Source: Pelagibacteraceae bacterium (GTDB lineage Bacteria; Pseudomonadota; Alphaproteobacteria; Pelagibacterales; Pelagibacteraceae). From it: a stretch of 42,031 bases of DNA. Below the pieces are notes generated by a model. It did not search any database, was not told the DNA's origin, and saw nothing but the letters and a program-made list of their open reading frames with translations. The stretch's first letter is position 1. The number at the start of each line of letters is the position of its first letter. Positions 1-8,732 of this stretch are shown one piece after another. Both the position numbers and the translations under genes were made by a program. The stretch is taken from NCBI GenBank assembly GCA_009693705.1, contig SHWS01000012.1, positions 1 to 42,031 on the forward strand, read 5' to 3'.

Positions 1-33
1 TATTTGTTTAGACAGCAGACCTTTGTTTATTAA

Positions 34-408
34 TCAATCTTTAGATTTAGGACCAAAAAATTTACTGTGTCTTAATCTCATAACCACAATTGCAATTGCT
101 ATTAATAAAATTGCAATGGATTCATAAACTAGCGATGAAGGATCCGTTTCTTTACCTTGTAAGATTATAAATCTAGATAAAGCTGTTATAGCAATTAAAA
201 GTGGCAAGGTTATACTAATAGCTTGCTCTTCCCAAAACACTCTAACCATTGCCATTACTTCTAGGTATAAAAACATTAATAATAAATCAGCTAAAGTTAT
301 TGATTGTAGTTTGTACATATTTTGGATTTCAAGAAATACTGCTAAAACAGTACTTAATAAAATAACAATAAGTAACCCAAGTTGTAAATTTTTAATTAAA
401 GCTTTCAT
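34..408 (-). CDS. PsiE-like membrane protein
   Basis: A 124-residue protein with four predicted membrane segments (about residues 7-26, 38-56, 63-83 and 94-110). The block around residues 48-85 (LYLEVMAMVRVFW followed by LPLLIAITALSRFII) resembles the PsiE family, known in E. coli as a phosphate-starvation-inducible inner-membrane protein of unknown mechanism. The start codon overlaps the stop of the upstream gene by one base (TAATG at 406-410), so the two are probably co-transcribed and translationally coupled. The family assignment is from motif appearance; a role in phosphate stress is only inferred from the family name. Confidence 0.72.
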   Translation of the reverse strand: MKALIKNLQLGLLIVILLSTVLAVFLEIQNMYKLQSITLADLLLMFLYLEVMAMVRVFWEEQAISITLPLLIAITALSRFIILQGKETDPSSLVYESIAILLIAIAIVVMRLRHSKFFGPKSKD

Positions 409-866
409 TAATTTTTTTTCTTTTTAGAGAAAGGCAACCATTTTTCTTCAGGTGTTTTGGTTGATCCATCATATTTTATGTCATATGAATTATTAGAATT
501 TAAAATCTCTATTCCTTTTGAAAAAACAAACATAAACACAACCACAAACACTATAGCAATTATTTTAAAAGGGTCATAGTTTTTTGTTTTAAAGACGCTG
601 CTAGATCTAGCTTCAGCTCTGTGGAATTGTTTAAAAGTCATATAAACAGCAAAAATTAATCCAATATGTCCAATATATAGACCCGCCCAACCAAATGCAA
701 AAGTCGTATAAGAAAAAATATAGAGACTAAATACAGTGGTCCAAATGAAACTTAAAACAAGTAATATTTGAAGTCTTACCGATTTTGGGAGCGCCCTAAG
801 ATCATTTTTACTATCATCAAATAAAATATTAGCACAATCGGCCATCCATTTTTTTAAAGATTCCAT
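408..866 (-). CDS. Hypothetical three-TM membrane protein
   Basis: A 152-residue protein that I do not recognise. It has an N-terminal soluble stretch of about 30 residues, three hydrophobic segments (about 33-53, 61-79 and 102-122) and a polar C-terminal tail ending in a lysine run (KKKKN). It is the first gene of a pair with the PsiE-like gene, sharing a TAATG stop/start junction. Upstream on the minus strand a GATAAT-like -10 (positions 875-880) lies only eight bases before the ATG, which would give a leaderless message, but no good -35 is visible. The function is unknown; the coupling suggests it works with the PsiE-like partner in the inner membrane. Confidence 0.75.
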   Translation of the reverse strand: MESLKKWMADCANILFDDSKNDLRALPKSVRLQILLVLSFIWTTVFSLYIFSYTTFAFGWAGLYIGHIGLIFAVYMTFKQFHRAEARSSSVFKTKNYDPFKIIAIVFVVVFMFVFSKGIEILNSNNSYDIKYDGSTKTPEEKWLPFSKKKKN

Positions 867-995
867 AATTCTATATTATCGTTTTATTTTTAAATTAAAA
901 TTTTTTTTTAAACATTATTAATTAAATTAAGGTTTATCAGCTGAATTAAGGTAAAAATCTTTTACTGCGACAATTAAAGTTTATAATTATAAGAA

Positions 996-3533
996 TTATT
1001 GATTTCTAATCAGAGGATAAGCTTTGGGATTTAAGAACTTTAAGTTTGAGACCAAAATCAATAATAAAGTTACCAATCCAATTGTAAATCCTAAATAGAT
1101 TAAAATCTCTAAATCAAATTCCCATACTAATTGAAAAATATTTTCTATAATAAATTTTGAACCAATTACTGCAAAAAATACTGCAATTAAAATTACTGAT
1201 TTAAAGATAATTATAAACTCAATTAAAGATGATAAAATCACTTCTTTTTTTGAAAACCCAATAATTTTAAAAACTAAATTTTGAAATTCTTTTACCTTAC
1301 CTTGCAGCATAATTGCGCTTGAAATAACAATTAAACCAATCACAATTGTTATGGCTGAAATTAAAGTAACGGCAATAAATACCTTATTGAGAACTGAAGT
1401 TACTTTATTTAAGTAGTCAGCTATTTTTACAATAGATAAACTTGGTAAAATTTCTATCATTCTTGTTTCGTTAAATTTTGATAGATCATCAAATTTTGCA
1501 GTAGACAAAAACTCATGAGGCATATTATTTGCAAATTCAGGATTAAATAACATTGCAAAATTAATACTTAAGTCTCGGTAATTAACCTCTCTAAAGTTTA
1601 TAACTTCGCCATCAATTTCTCTTCCATAGATACTTAAAGTAAATATATCACCTAGTTTTATATTGAAATCTTTTGCTACTTTAGCATCGAGAGAAATCTG
1701 AAGCTTGTTAGATTTTGAAAGATCCCACCATTCACCAGCTACAATAGGATTATCTGCGGGTACAATATCAGTCCAAGACGAACGTCGATCGCTCTCGATA
1801 ACCCAGTAGCTATCATTATCTGGCAAGATGTAAGTATTAGGATTGATACCATTAATTTTGATTAAGCCTGATGAGACAATTGGTACGATTTCTAAATCAA
1901 CCTTTTGATCCATCATTGTAATTGTATTTACAAATTTTTCTTTTTCAGATTTTTGGATTCCGATAAAAAAATAGTCAGGAGCAAGCTCAGGAATAGATTT
2001 TGCAATCTCTCTTTTAAAATTATTACCAACAAGAGCTAGCGTCAATAACAATGTAACTCCCAATCCTAGAGACATCATAGTAATAGGTGTGATACTTTTA
2101 GTTTGAGTAATGTTTTTGATAGAAACTTTTAGTGAAATATTTTTTGTGTTTTTTAAAGTTTTAAGAAAATAAATTATTAATTTTGATAATAAGTAAAATA
2201 CAGTTAAGCAAATAAAGAAAGCAGCAAAGTAGCTAAGACTATATAAAGGTTTTGCTGAGCCGATAGTGAATAACAAAATAAGACTAGAAAGCAAGATCAG
2301 ACTAACAAAAATAGATTTTTTAGAGTAGTAAAATTGTAAATTTTGAAAAACATTTCTAAATAAGTTAGAAGCTTTGATCTGATCTATAGCATTAACAGTT
2401 GGAATAGAAAAAATTATAAGCACTAATAGTCCAACTAAAAAAATTTTAATAAAGTTTATAAATGAAAAAATTGGTTTAATGTTTAGTCCAAGACCTTCTG
2501 ATAAATAAATATCAACAATTGGAACAATTAAAAAACTCGAACCGTATGCCGCGATAGTTATGATAAAAAGCAAGAAAAATAACTGAAGATAGTAAACAGT
2601 TTTTATATTCACAGAGAAAAACCCCACAGCTTTTCTTACAGCAATTGACATATTGTTTTGGTTGATAAAAGAGAGGAGGGTATTGGCAACGCCTATTCCA
2701 GCAATTAACATCGCACTTATGGAAACCAATGATAAAAATTGTGAAAAATTATCTATAATTCTTTTTAAACCACTAGCGGAATTTTCTGGATATCTCAATT
2801 TTACTTTTTGGTCGTCTTTAAATATTTCTTCAATTTTTTTTTCTATTTCTTTAGGATCATCATTCTCTTTAAATTTTACTTTATATTCATAGTTTAAAAA
2901 GCTGCCTATACTACTAAGTTTTAACAAATCTAAAGTTTGTTTACCTGTTAAGGCAAAGTCTCCAAAAGCTATAAAACCACTAACATCAGGTACTGATTTT
3001 ATTAATCCTACTACTGTAAATATTTGATCTTGAACTTTAATTTTTTCATCAATTTTAAGTTTTAAAGTTTTAAAAATATTTTTATTAACCAAAATTGTAT
3101 TCTTTTCTTCATGCATTCTCTTTAATGCACCTTTAGGTTCGTATAATACAGAACCGTATAGAGGATAATTTTGATCAACTGTTTTAATTCGAGAGAATAA
3201 AGATTGATTCTTATCTCGATCAGTTGTCGAAATCATCGTGCTAAACTCAACCATTTCCATAATGGTTGCAAACTTTTTTGCTTGGTTTATTAAATTAAGA
3301 TCACCTTGATTTCGGTTGTAATCAATTTCTAGATCTCCTCCAAGCAGATCTTTGGCATTATCATTTAATTCTTTTTTAAGACTATCTTCAATTGTGAATA
3401 TAGAGCTCAATATAAAAAGACTAATAAATAGTGTAACAATGATGCTAGAGAGTTTTTTATAGTTTCTGCTTAAATCTCTTAAAGTATACTTTAAAATTAA
3501 ACTTAACTCTTGAGGATTAGACAATTTTTCCAT
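996..3533 (-). CDS. ybbP: YbbP-type ABC exporter permease (two FtsX domains)
   Basis: An 845-residue permease close in length to E. coli YbbP. It has an N-terminal membrane helix (about 33-50), a large periplasmic MacB-core-like region, an FtsX three-helix bundle at about 265-390, further helices at about 405-455 and 485-505, a second extracytoplasmic region, and a C-terminal FtsX bundle at about 715-835. The gene starts 17 bases inside the preceding ATPase gene, so the two subunits are coupled. In E. coli the ybbA-ybbP pair is divergent from tesA, and the same arrangement is seen here. Members of this family are thought to act in the inner membrane as exporters or mechanotransmitters for lipids or envelope substrates; the actual substrate is unknown. 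Confidence 0.88.
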   Translation of the reverse strand: MEKLSNPQELSLILKYTLRDLSRNYKKLSSIIVTLFISLFILSSIFTIEDSLKKELNDNAKDLLGGDLEIDYNRNQGDLNLINQAKKFATIMEMVEFSTMISTTDRDKNQSLFSRIKTVDQNYPLYGSVLYEPKGALKRMHEEKNTILVNKNIFKTLKLKIDEKIKVQDQIFTVVGLIKSVPDVSGFIAFGDFALTGKQTLDLLKLSSIGSFLNYEYKVKFKENDDPKEIEKKIEEIFKDDQKVKLRYPENSASGLKRIIDNFSQFLSLVSISAMLIAGIGVANTLLSFINQNNMSIAVRKAVGFFSVNIKTVYYLQLFFLLFIITIAAYGSSFLIVPIVDIYLSEGLGLNIKPIFSFINFIKIFLVGLLVLIIFSIPTVNAIDQIKASNLFRNVFQNLQFYYSKKSIFVSLILLSSLILLFTIGSAKPLYSLSYFAAFFICLTVFYLLSKLIIYFLKTLKNTKNISLKVSIKNITQTKSITPITMMSLGLGVTLLLTLALVGNNFKREIAKSIPELAPDYFFIGIQKSEKEKFVNTITMMDQKVDLEIVPIVSSGLIKINGINPNTYILPDNDSYWVIESDRRSSWTDIVPADNPIVAGEWWDLSKSNKLQISLDAKVAKDFNIKLGDIFTLSIYGREIDGEVINFREVNYRDLSINFAMLFNPEFANNMPHEFLSTAKFDDLSKFNETRMIEILPSLSIVKIADYLNKVTSVLNKVFIAVTLISAITIVIGLIVISSAIMLQGKVKEFQNLVFKIIGFSKKEVILSSLIEFIIIFKSVILIAVFFAVIGSKFIIENIFQLVWEFDLEILIYLGFTIGLVTLLLILVSNLKFLNPKAYPLIRNQ

Positions 3534-4182
3534 CCCTAAGTTTAATTATTCTTTTTGCTCTACTTGCAAGTTTTAGATCGTGAGTTACTAAAATTAAGGA
3601 AGATCCTTCTTCTTTTACATAGTTAAACAAAATATCAGAAATCATTTTGGAATTTTCACTATCTAAGTTTCCAGTTGGTTCATCTGCTAAGATTAATTCT
3701 GGTTTCATAGCAATTGATCTTGCAATAGCTACACGTTGTTGTTCGCCGCCAGATAATTGACTTGGTAAATTATTAAATCTATTTTTAAGACCAAATCTAT
3801 CTAATAATTCTTTTGCTTGATCGTAAGGGTTTTTAAATTTATTAAGCTCTAGAGTTAAAGCAACGTTTTCAACTGCAGTATAATTTGGAATTAAGTAAAA
3901 AGATTGAAAAACAATTCCAATATTTTTTCTCCTAATTTCAGATACCTCATCCTCTGTTAGTGAAGTAATATCTTGATCTTGAAAGTAAATTTTGCCTGAG
4001 GTTACTTTTTCTAATCCGCCAATTAACATGATTAAGCTAGTTTTGCCGGAGCCACTTTCACCAACAATTGAAATTGTTTCTTTTTTCTTAATAATTAAAT
4101 CAATATCTTGTAAAACCTTAATTGTATCCTTACCTGTATGGTATTTAAGATTAATTTTTTTTAATTTAAGAAGATTGTCCAT
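3517..4182 (-). CDS. ybbA: YbbA/LolD-type ABC transporter ATPase
   Basis: An ATP-binding subunit of 221 residues from the chosen start (MDNLLKL). Visible motifs are Walker [10 protein letters not shown] at 41-49, the Q-loop near FQSFYL, the signature [14 protein letters not shown], Walker [13 protein letters not shown], and the H-loop VTHD. It belongs to the MacB/LolD/YbbA clade and pairs with the FtsX-type permease directly downstream, overlapping it by 17 bases. An upstream ATG at 4230 would add 16 poorly conserved residues and run into the divergent esterase; the start at 4182 is preferred because homologues begin just before the LxxxNLxY block. Its start codon overlaps that of the divergent gene in a CATG. 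Confidence 0.9.
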   Translation of the reverse strand: MDNLLKLKKINLKYHTGKDTIKVLQDIDLIIKKKETISIVGESGSGKTSLIMLIGGLEKVTSGKIYFQDQDITSLTEDEVSEIRRKNIGIVFQSFYLIPNYTAVENVALTLELNKFKNPYDQAKELLDRFGLKNRFNNLPSQLSGGEQQRVAIARSIAMKPELILADEPTGNLDSENSKMISDILFNYVKEEGSSLILVTHDLKLASRAKRIIKLRDGKIV

Positions 4183-4792
4183 GAATAAAAGTTTAATTAT
4201 TAAAATATTGATATTATGTCTAGTAAACATAAAAGCATTGGCAATAGAAAAAGTTGTCTTATTTGGAGATAGCTTGATGGCAGGGTATGGGCTATCTAGC
4301 GAATATCATTTATCTACCGTTTTAGAAGAAAATTTAAAATCTGATGGCTTTGATATTCAAATAGTTAATGGCAGTGAATCTGGTAGCACTTCATCAGGAG
4401 GATTAAATAGAGCTGAGTGGACTTTATCAGACGCTAATATTGATTTAATAATTTTAGGTCTTGGCGCAAATGATATGTTAAGAGGAATTAATCCTAAGGA
4501 AACTCAAAATAATTTAGAACAAATTATTAAACTAGTTAAAAATAAAAATATTCAAGTAATTTTAGCAGGTATGGTAGCCCCTACGTCACATGGTTCTAAC
4601 TACAAAAAAGAATTTGATCAAATTTTTCCACACTTATCAAAAAAATATAATATAACTTTAATTCCTTTTTTACTAGAAGGCGTGGCACTTAATCCAAGTT
4701 TAAATCAAAGTGATGGTATCCACCCAAATGAAAAAGGTACATTAATTATTGCTGAAACAATTAAAAAAAATATTATTAAAATATTGAATTAA
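4181..4792 (+). CDS. tesA: TesA-like SGNH esterase/thioesterase, secreted
   Basis: A 203-residue protein with an N-terminal signal peptide (about residues 1-21, ending KALA). The SGNH-hydrolase blocks follow: GDSLMAGYG with nucleophile Ser31, the block II glycine around SSGGLNR, GLGANDML with the Asn, and DGIHPN supplying the catalytic Asp and His. Length and motif order fit E. coli TesA, a periplasmic multifunctional acyl-CoA thioesterase, lysophospholipase and arylesterase. The start at 4181 gives a proper signal peptide; a longer in-frame reading from 3992 would overlap the ABC gene completely and is rejected. Its neighbours are the divergent YbbA/YbbP exporter, as in E. coli, and the convergent flavoprotein gene 11 bases beyond the stop. 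Confidence 0.9.
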   Translation: MNKSLIIKILILCLVNIKALAIEKVVLFGDSLMAGYGLSSEYHLSTVLEENLKSDGFDIQIVNGSESGSTSSGGLNRAEWTLSDANIDLIILGLGANDMLRGINPKETQNNLEQIIKLVKNKNIQVILAGMVAPTSHGSNYKKEFDQIFPHLSKKYNITLIPFLLEGVALNPSLNQSDGIHPNEKGTLIIAETIKKNIIKILN

Positions 4793-4803
4793 TTTTAAAT
4801 TTA

Positions 4804-5985
4804 TTAAGCATATTGACCTGCAACAAATCCAGACGACCAGGCCCATTGAAAATTATAACCCCCTAAGTGACCCGTAACATCAACCACTTCTCCAATAAAA
4901 AATAAGCCAGGGTGTTTAATTGACATCATTGATTTAGAAGAAAGTTCGTTAGTATCTACGCCACCTAATGTTACTTCAGCAGTTCGATAACCCTCAGAAC
5001 CAACTGGCTTAACAAGCCAAGCGTTGATTTGATTGCCTAATTTATTTAATAATTTATTTGATAGCTCAGATATATTTCCTGAAGCTCCAACTTCTTTACA
5101 TATTATTGAAGCTAATCTTTTAGGTAGAATTTTAAAAATAATTTTACTGATATCTTGTTTAGGATCTAATTTTTTTTCATTTTCTAAGAATTTAAACATA
5201 TCTAATTTTGGTGAGAGATTGATTTTAATATCATTACCCAATTTCCAATAAGAAGAAATTTGCAATACAGAGGGTCCACTTAAACCTCTATGAGTAAATA
5301 ACATTCCCTCCTCAAAAAATATTTTATTATAAGAAACGATCGCATCTAATGATAAGCCACTAAGTTCTTTGCACATTTCGAGTATTTTTTCACTAAAAGT
5401 TAAAGGCACTAAAGCCGGTAAAGTTTCAATAATATTTAAATTAAATTTTTTAGCTATGTCGTAGCCAAATGTGCTTGCTCCAATTTTTGGAACAGAAAGA
5501 CCTCCGGTAGCAATAATTAAAGAGTCACAAAGATATTTATCAGAATTAGCTTCAATTATATATTGATTATCTTTTTTTTCTATATTGCTAACAATTGTCT
5601 CTTTTTTTAAAATTACTTTTGCGTTTTGACATTCTAAAAGAAGCATATCGATAATTTGCTGAGCACTGTCATCACAAAAAAGCTGACCTAATTTTTTTTC
5701 GTGGAATTTAATATTATGTTTATTGATTAGCTTAATAAAATCATGTTGATTATATTGATTTAAGGCTGATATTATAAACTTAGGGTTCTTTGAAATAAAT
5801 TTATTTGGATGGATATTTAAATTAGTAAAGTTACATCTACCACCACCAGAAATTCTAATTTTTTCACCTATTTTTTTTGTGTGATCAAATAAAAGTACTT
5901 TTCTTCCTCTTTTGCCAGCCTCAATAGCGCTCATTATACCAGCTGCTCCAGCTCCAATTATTATAACATCGTATTTTTTAAACAT
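4804..5985 (-). CDS. HI0933/YhiN/BaiN-family flavoprotein
   Basis: A 393-residue FAD-dependent oxidoreductase. The N-terminus holds the dinucleotide-binding motif GAGAAGIMSAIEAGKRG (about 11-27). It is followed by the family hallmark ISGGGRCNFTN, a second nucleotide-binding stretch (IIATGGLSVPKIGAS), and the C-terminal block VTGHLGGYNFQWAWSSG. This is the HI0933-like family, members of which are annotated as NAD(P)/FAD-dependent oxidoreductases; the physiological substrate is generally unknown. The gene stands alone, convergent with the esterase and divergent from the TPR gene. Length is normal and no key motif is missing. Confidence 0.9.
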   Translation of the reverse strand: MFKKYDVIIIGAGAAGIMSAIEAGKRGRKVLLFDHTKKIGEKIRISGGGRCNFTNLNIHPNKFISKNPKFIISALNQYNQHDFIKLINKHNIKFHEKKLGQLFCDDSAQQIIDMLLLECQNAKVILKKETIVSNIEKKDNQYIIEANSDKYLCDSLIIATGGLSVPKIGASTFGYDIAKKFNLNIIETLPALVPLTFSEKILEMCKELSGLSLDAIVSYNKIFFEEGMLFTHRGLSGPSVLQISSYWKLGNDIKINLSPKLDMFKFLENEKKLDPKQDISKIIFKILPKRLASIICKEVGASGNISELSNKLLNKLGNQINAWLVKPVGSEGYRTAEVTLGGVDTNELSSKSMMSIKHPGLFFIGEVVDVTGHLGGYNFQWAWSSGFVAGQYA

Positions 5986-6109
5986 AAATTAACTTTAATA
6001 TTAGTAATTGGATGGTTTATATTTGTTTAATAATAAGTGATTATTTTAATAAAATCAAAATATAACTCCTATAGAGACAAGCGCTTAATATTTTGTTAAA
6101 TTAAAAATA

Positions 6110-6658
6110 ATGTCAAAAATTTTTATTAATATAACTATTTTTATTTTACTAATATTAAATGTTAAAGCAGAAGATCAAGTTGATAAATTAAACCAACTAT
6201 TTAAAGAACTTAAAACGACTAATGTTGAAAACAGTTATAATATTGAACAACAAATATGGAAAATTTGGAGCACTCATCCTACTGATGAAAAAAAAACTTT
6301 AAGATTAAATGAAGGTGCAAATTTAATGGGTCAAAATCAATTATTGGTAGCTATAGATATAATCACAGAAGTAATAGAGCTGGATCCAAATTGGGCTGAA
6401 GCTTGGAATAAAAGAGCCACAGCCTATTATTTAGTCGGCAATTATCAAAAATCCCAAGACGATATTGATAAAGTATTAAAGCTTGAAGAAAGACACTTTG
6501 GAGCCTGGGCGGGTCAAGGTTTAGTTAATATCCAATTAAAAAATTATGAAAAAGCTATAATGAGTTATAAAAAAGCAAAAGAAATATATCCTACAATGCG
6601 ATCTCCCGATTCTGTAATTAAAGAATTAGAAAAAACAATAAAAGAAAATTTAATTTAG
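6110..6658 (+). CDS. Secreted TPR-repeat protein
   Basis: A 182-residue protein with a signal peptide (about residues 1-20, cleavage likely after NVKA), then an acidic helical region and two to three tetratricopeptide repeats between about 72 and 170 (for example LDPNWAEAWNKRATAYYLVG and its neighbours). TPRs are protein-binding scaffolds, so this is probably a periplasmic adaptor. Similar short exported TPR proteins are common in alphaproteobacteria, but I cannot assign a partner. It is flanked by the divergent flavoprotein gene and, downstream, by a decayed transporter gene, so no operon context helps. Confidence 0.85.
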   Translation: MSKIFINITIFILLILNVKAEDQVDKLNQLFKELKTTNVENSYNIEQQIWKIWSTHPTDEKKTLRLNEGANLMGQNQLLVAIDIITEVIELDPNWAEAWNKRATAYYLVGNYQKSQDDIDKVLKLEERHFGAWAGQGLVNIQLKNYEKAIMSYKKAKEIYPTMRSPDSVIKELEKTIKENLI

Positions 6659-6715
6659 TTTAAGTTTGTATCATTGAAATATTTAAAATATAAATAATCA
6701 TTTAAAATTTATTTT

Positions 6716-7056
6716 ATGTCAAAAATTATTTCTGCATATGTCCATTTTGTTGACATGATTTCTGAAAAAGTTGGGAAAAAATAAGTCCGAAGCTTCAAGC
6801 TTTATATCGAATGTCTATTAATGACTCTCATTATTACAGATAAGTCTGGTATTGGGGTGGAGAAGCTAATCTTCGTGTTAATGGTAAAAAAATGGAGCTT
6901 ACAAGTCTTCCAGAAGATGAATGGAATAAAATTATAAACAACTCGGAATCTTTTTGGGACGAAACATTTAAGATTAGTCCTCGAGCTAAAAAAGTTGTTG
7001 ATGCATTTAAGTTATATGCACAAACAATGGATAAAGCAGGATATCCTTACAGATAA
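6716..7056 (+). pseudogene. Decayed C-terminus of a probable TRAP substrate-binding protein (DctP-like)
   Basis: No intact gene is present between 6659 and 7120, but frame 1 from 6781 to 7056 reads as protein-like sequence. It begins KLQALYRMSINDSHYYR, then a TAA at 6841-6843, then VWYWGGEANLRVNGKKMEL and a segment with LPEDEW, SFWDE and a terminal AGYPYR. The pattern of an aromatic-rich helix, a LRV-G-K-EL strand, P-EEW, FWDE and a final PYR resembles the C-terminus of one TRAP-transporter solute-binding protein (DctP) family. The N-terminal ~250 residues are missing, and an ATG at 6716 opens a different frame that closes at 6782-6784, so a frameshift is also likely. The family call is from memory of the motif pattern. 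Confidence 0.55.
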
Positions 7057-7067
7057 AACTTTAATTC

Positions 7068-7090
7068 TAGGCGCCTTTTAGAGGCGCCTA
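7068..7090. terminator. GC-rich hairpin, probable bidirectional terminator
   Basis: A perfect 8-bp stem, TAGGCGCC at 7068-7075 pairing with GGCGCCTA at 7083-7090, with a 7-base loop. It lies between the pseudogene remnant (plus strand) and the small secreted protein gene (minus strand) that converges on it. T-rich sequence on either side is modest (ATAAAATTT downstream on plus). In this AT-rich window it is the only clearly GC-rich hairpin I noticed. Confidence 0.7.
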
Positions 7091-7120
7091 ATAAAATTTA
7101 TAAATTTTCTCGACTCGTAT

Positions 7121-7384
7121 TTAATGACAGCTAAACATTGCGAATTCAGATTGCTTTAAATCTTTTTCACAATTTTTCCAAACAATATTATAATTAAGAT
7201 TTTCTAATCTTTCTTTTGTAGTTTTTTCTTTAAAAGACAAGTTTATAAGATCGTCTTTAAAAAATTTTTCAAAGCGTTTATTTGCACACTTTTCAATCAA
7301 TTTTTCTGTTTGTCCAAGAGATGTTGCTTGAGCTCCCCCAAAAAAAAATAAGCTCAAAACTATGATTGTTAAAAGTTTTTTCAC
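7121..7384 (-). CDS. Small secreted protein of unknown function
   Basis: An 87-residue protein that I do not recognise. It begins at a GTG codon (7382-7384), read as MKKLLTIIVLSLFFFGG, a clear signal peptide with likely cleavage after AQA. The mature part is a charged, probably helical domain with three cysteines (near residues 33, 72 and 86) that could form disulfides in the periplasm. It converges on the GC-rich hairpin at 7068-7090. The signal peptide is of the same MKK-L-type found repeatedly in the repeat patch at 40600-42000, but the mature sequence is unrelated as far as I can see. Confidence 0.65.
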   Translation of the reverse strand: MKKLLTIIVLSLFFFGGAQATSLGQTEKLIEKCANKRFEKFFKDDLINLSFKEKTTKERLENLNYNIVWKNCEKDLKQSEFAMFSCH

Positions 7385-7552
7385 AATATAATCCTATATT
7401 AAATCGGTCAAATTTAAAATTTAAAACCACTATAGTCGAAAGCCATTAAAACAATATCATTGAACAAAACTATAAACAGAGCTTAGATTTCATAGTAGCT
7501 AATTAGTTTTTTTTTAAATAGAATATGAATAATCAGATAACAGAAGTAAACC

Positions 7553-8731
7553 ATGAACGGTAAAGATATCGTAATAACCTCAGCACTTAGAACGGCGATA
7601 GGCTCATTAGGAAAAACATTAAAAAACATTTCAGCTAAAGATCTTGGTTCGGTTGTGATTTCTGAATCAATCAAAAAATCTAAATTGAAAAGTGATGAAA
7701 TAGACGAAGTTATCATGGGGCAAGTGCTTACAGGAGGCGCTGGTCAAAATCCTGCTAGACAAGCTGCTATTAAATCTGGAATACCAAAAGAAAAGCCAGC
7801 TTACATCGTCAACCAAGTTTGTGGCTCTGGAATACGATCCGTAGCGTCGGGTTTCCAAAGTATTAAAGCTGGAGACTCTAAAATTGTAATTGCAGGAGGC
7901 CAAGAAAGCATGTCCCTTGCCCCACATGCAATACACTTAAGAGATGGAAAGAAACTTGGAGATGCTGAAATAGTAGACACTTTAATTAAAGACGGTTTGT
8001 GGGATGCATTTAACGGATACCATATGGGCATAACAGCCGAAAATGTTGCAACAAAGTTTCAAGTTACAAGAAAACAGCAAGATAAGTTTGCTTTTAGCTC
8101 TCAAATGAAAGCTTTAAACGCACAAAAACTAAATAAATTTAAAGATGAAATTGTAAATTTTAAAATTAAATCAAAAAATTCTGAAGTAGATTTTAACAAA
8201 GATGAACATCCAAGAGAGGGGATATCTATAGAAACTCTAACTAAATTAAAACCAGTTTTTCAAAAAGATGGAACAGTTACAGCTGGCAATGCATCAGGAA
8301 TTAATGATGGTGCTGCAGCAGTTACTCTTATGTCTTCTGCTGAGGCTGAGAAAAGAAACTTAAAAAAATTAGTTATCATAAAATCCTGGGCTAGCTGTGG
8401 AGTTGATCCTGCTTTAATGGGCACAGGTCCAATTCCTTCTTCTAAAAAAGCATTAGAGATAGCTGGTTGGTCTGTAAAAGATTTAGATCTTTTAGAGGTT
8501 AATGAAGCATTTGCAGCACAAAGCATTGCAGTATTAAAAACATTAGGCATTCCAGAGGAAAAAGTTAATGTAAATGGTGGAGCCATAGCAATTGGACACC
8601 CAATAGGAGCTTCAGGCACAAGAATTTTAGTTACTCTAATTCATGAAATGATTAAGAGGGATGTTCATAAAGGTTTAGCAACTTTATGTATTGGTGGCGG
8701 TATGGGCATCGCCATGTGTGTCGAGAGATAA
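7553..8731 (+). CDS. phaA: Acetyl-CoA C-acetyltransferase (thiolase)
   Basis: A 392-residue biosynthetic-type thiolase that interconverts acetoacetyl-CoA plus CoA with two acetyl-CoA. The nucleophile is Cys90 in NQVCGSG. The C-terminal catalytic residues are His349 in AIGHPIGASG and Cys379 in LCIGGGMG; these sit one residue from the numbering of the Zoogloea enzyme (89/348/378). The glycine-rich GNASGINDGAAA block is present. Length is normal. It converges on the acetoacetyl-CoA synthetase gene with a single base between the two stop codons, so the two enzymes of acetoacetate use lie tail to tail. atoB is an equally fair name; the direction in vivo is probably degradative given the neighbour. 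Confidence 0.93.
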   Translation: MNGKDIVITSALRTAIGSLGKTLKNISAKDLGSVVISESIKKSKLKSDEIDEVIMGQVLTGGAGQNPARQAAIKSGIPKEKPAYIVNQVCGSGIRSVASGFQSIKAGDSKIVIAGGQESMSLAPHAIHLRDGKKLGDAEIVDTLIKDGLWDAFNGYHMGITAENVATKFQVTRKQQDKFAFSSQMKALNAQKLNKFKDEIVNFKIKSKNSEVDFNKDEHPREGISIETLTKLKPVFQKDGTVTAGNASGINDGAAAVTLMSSAEAEKRNLKKLVIIKSWASCGVDPALMGTGPIPSSKKALEIAGWSVKDLDLLEVNEAFAAQSIAVLKTLGIPEEKVNVNGGAIAIGHPIGASGTRILVTLIHEMIKRDVHKGLATLCIGGGMGIAMCVER

Positions 8732-8732
8732 T

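Noticed and set aside
867-995. A small gene between the membrane protein at 408-866 and the ybbP stop
   Set aside because: There is no start codon with a usable frame; the stretch is AT-rich and probably carries only promoter and 3' sequence.
3992-4180. A 63-residue N-terminal extension of the esterase
   Set aside because: It lies entirely antisense to the ABC ATPase gene and would bury the signal peptide.
7385-7552. A possible small RNA between the small secreted protein gene and the thiolase gene
   Set aside because: No GC-rich hairpin or terminator is present and no clear promoter pair; it is probably just the divergent control region.
8260-8619. A 119-codon open frame on the minus strand inside the thiolase gene
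   Set aside because: It is a shadow of a strongly conserved coding frame and has no protein features of its own.
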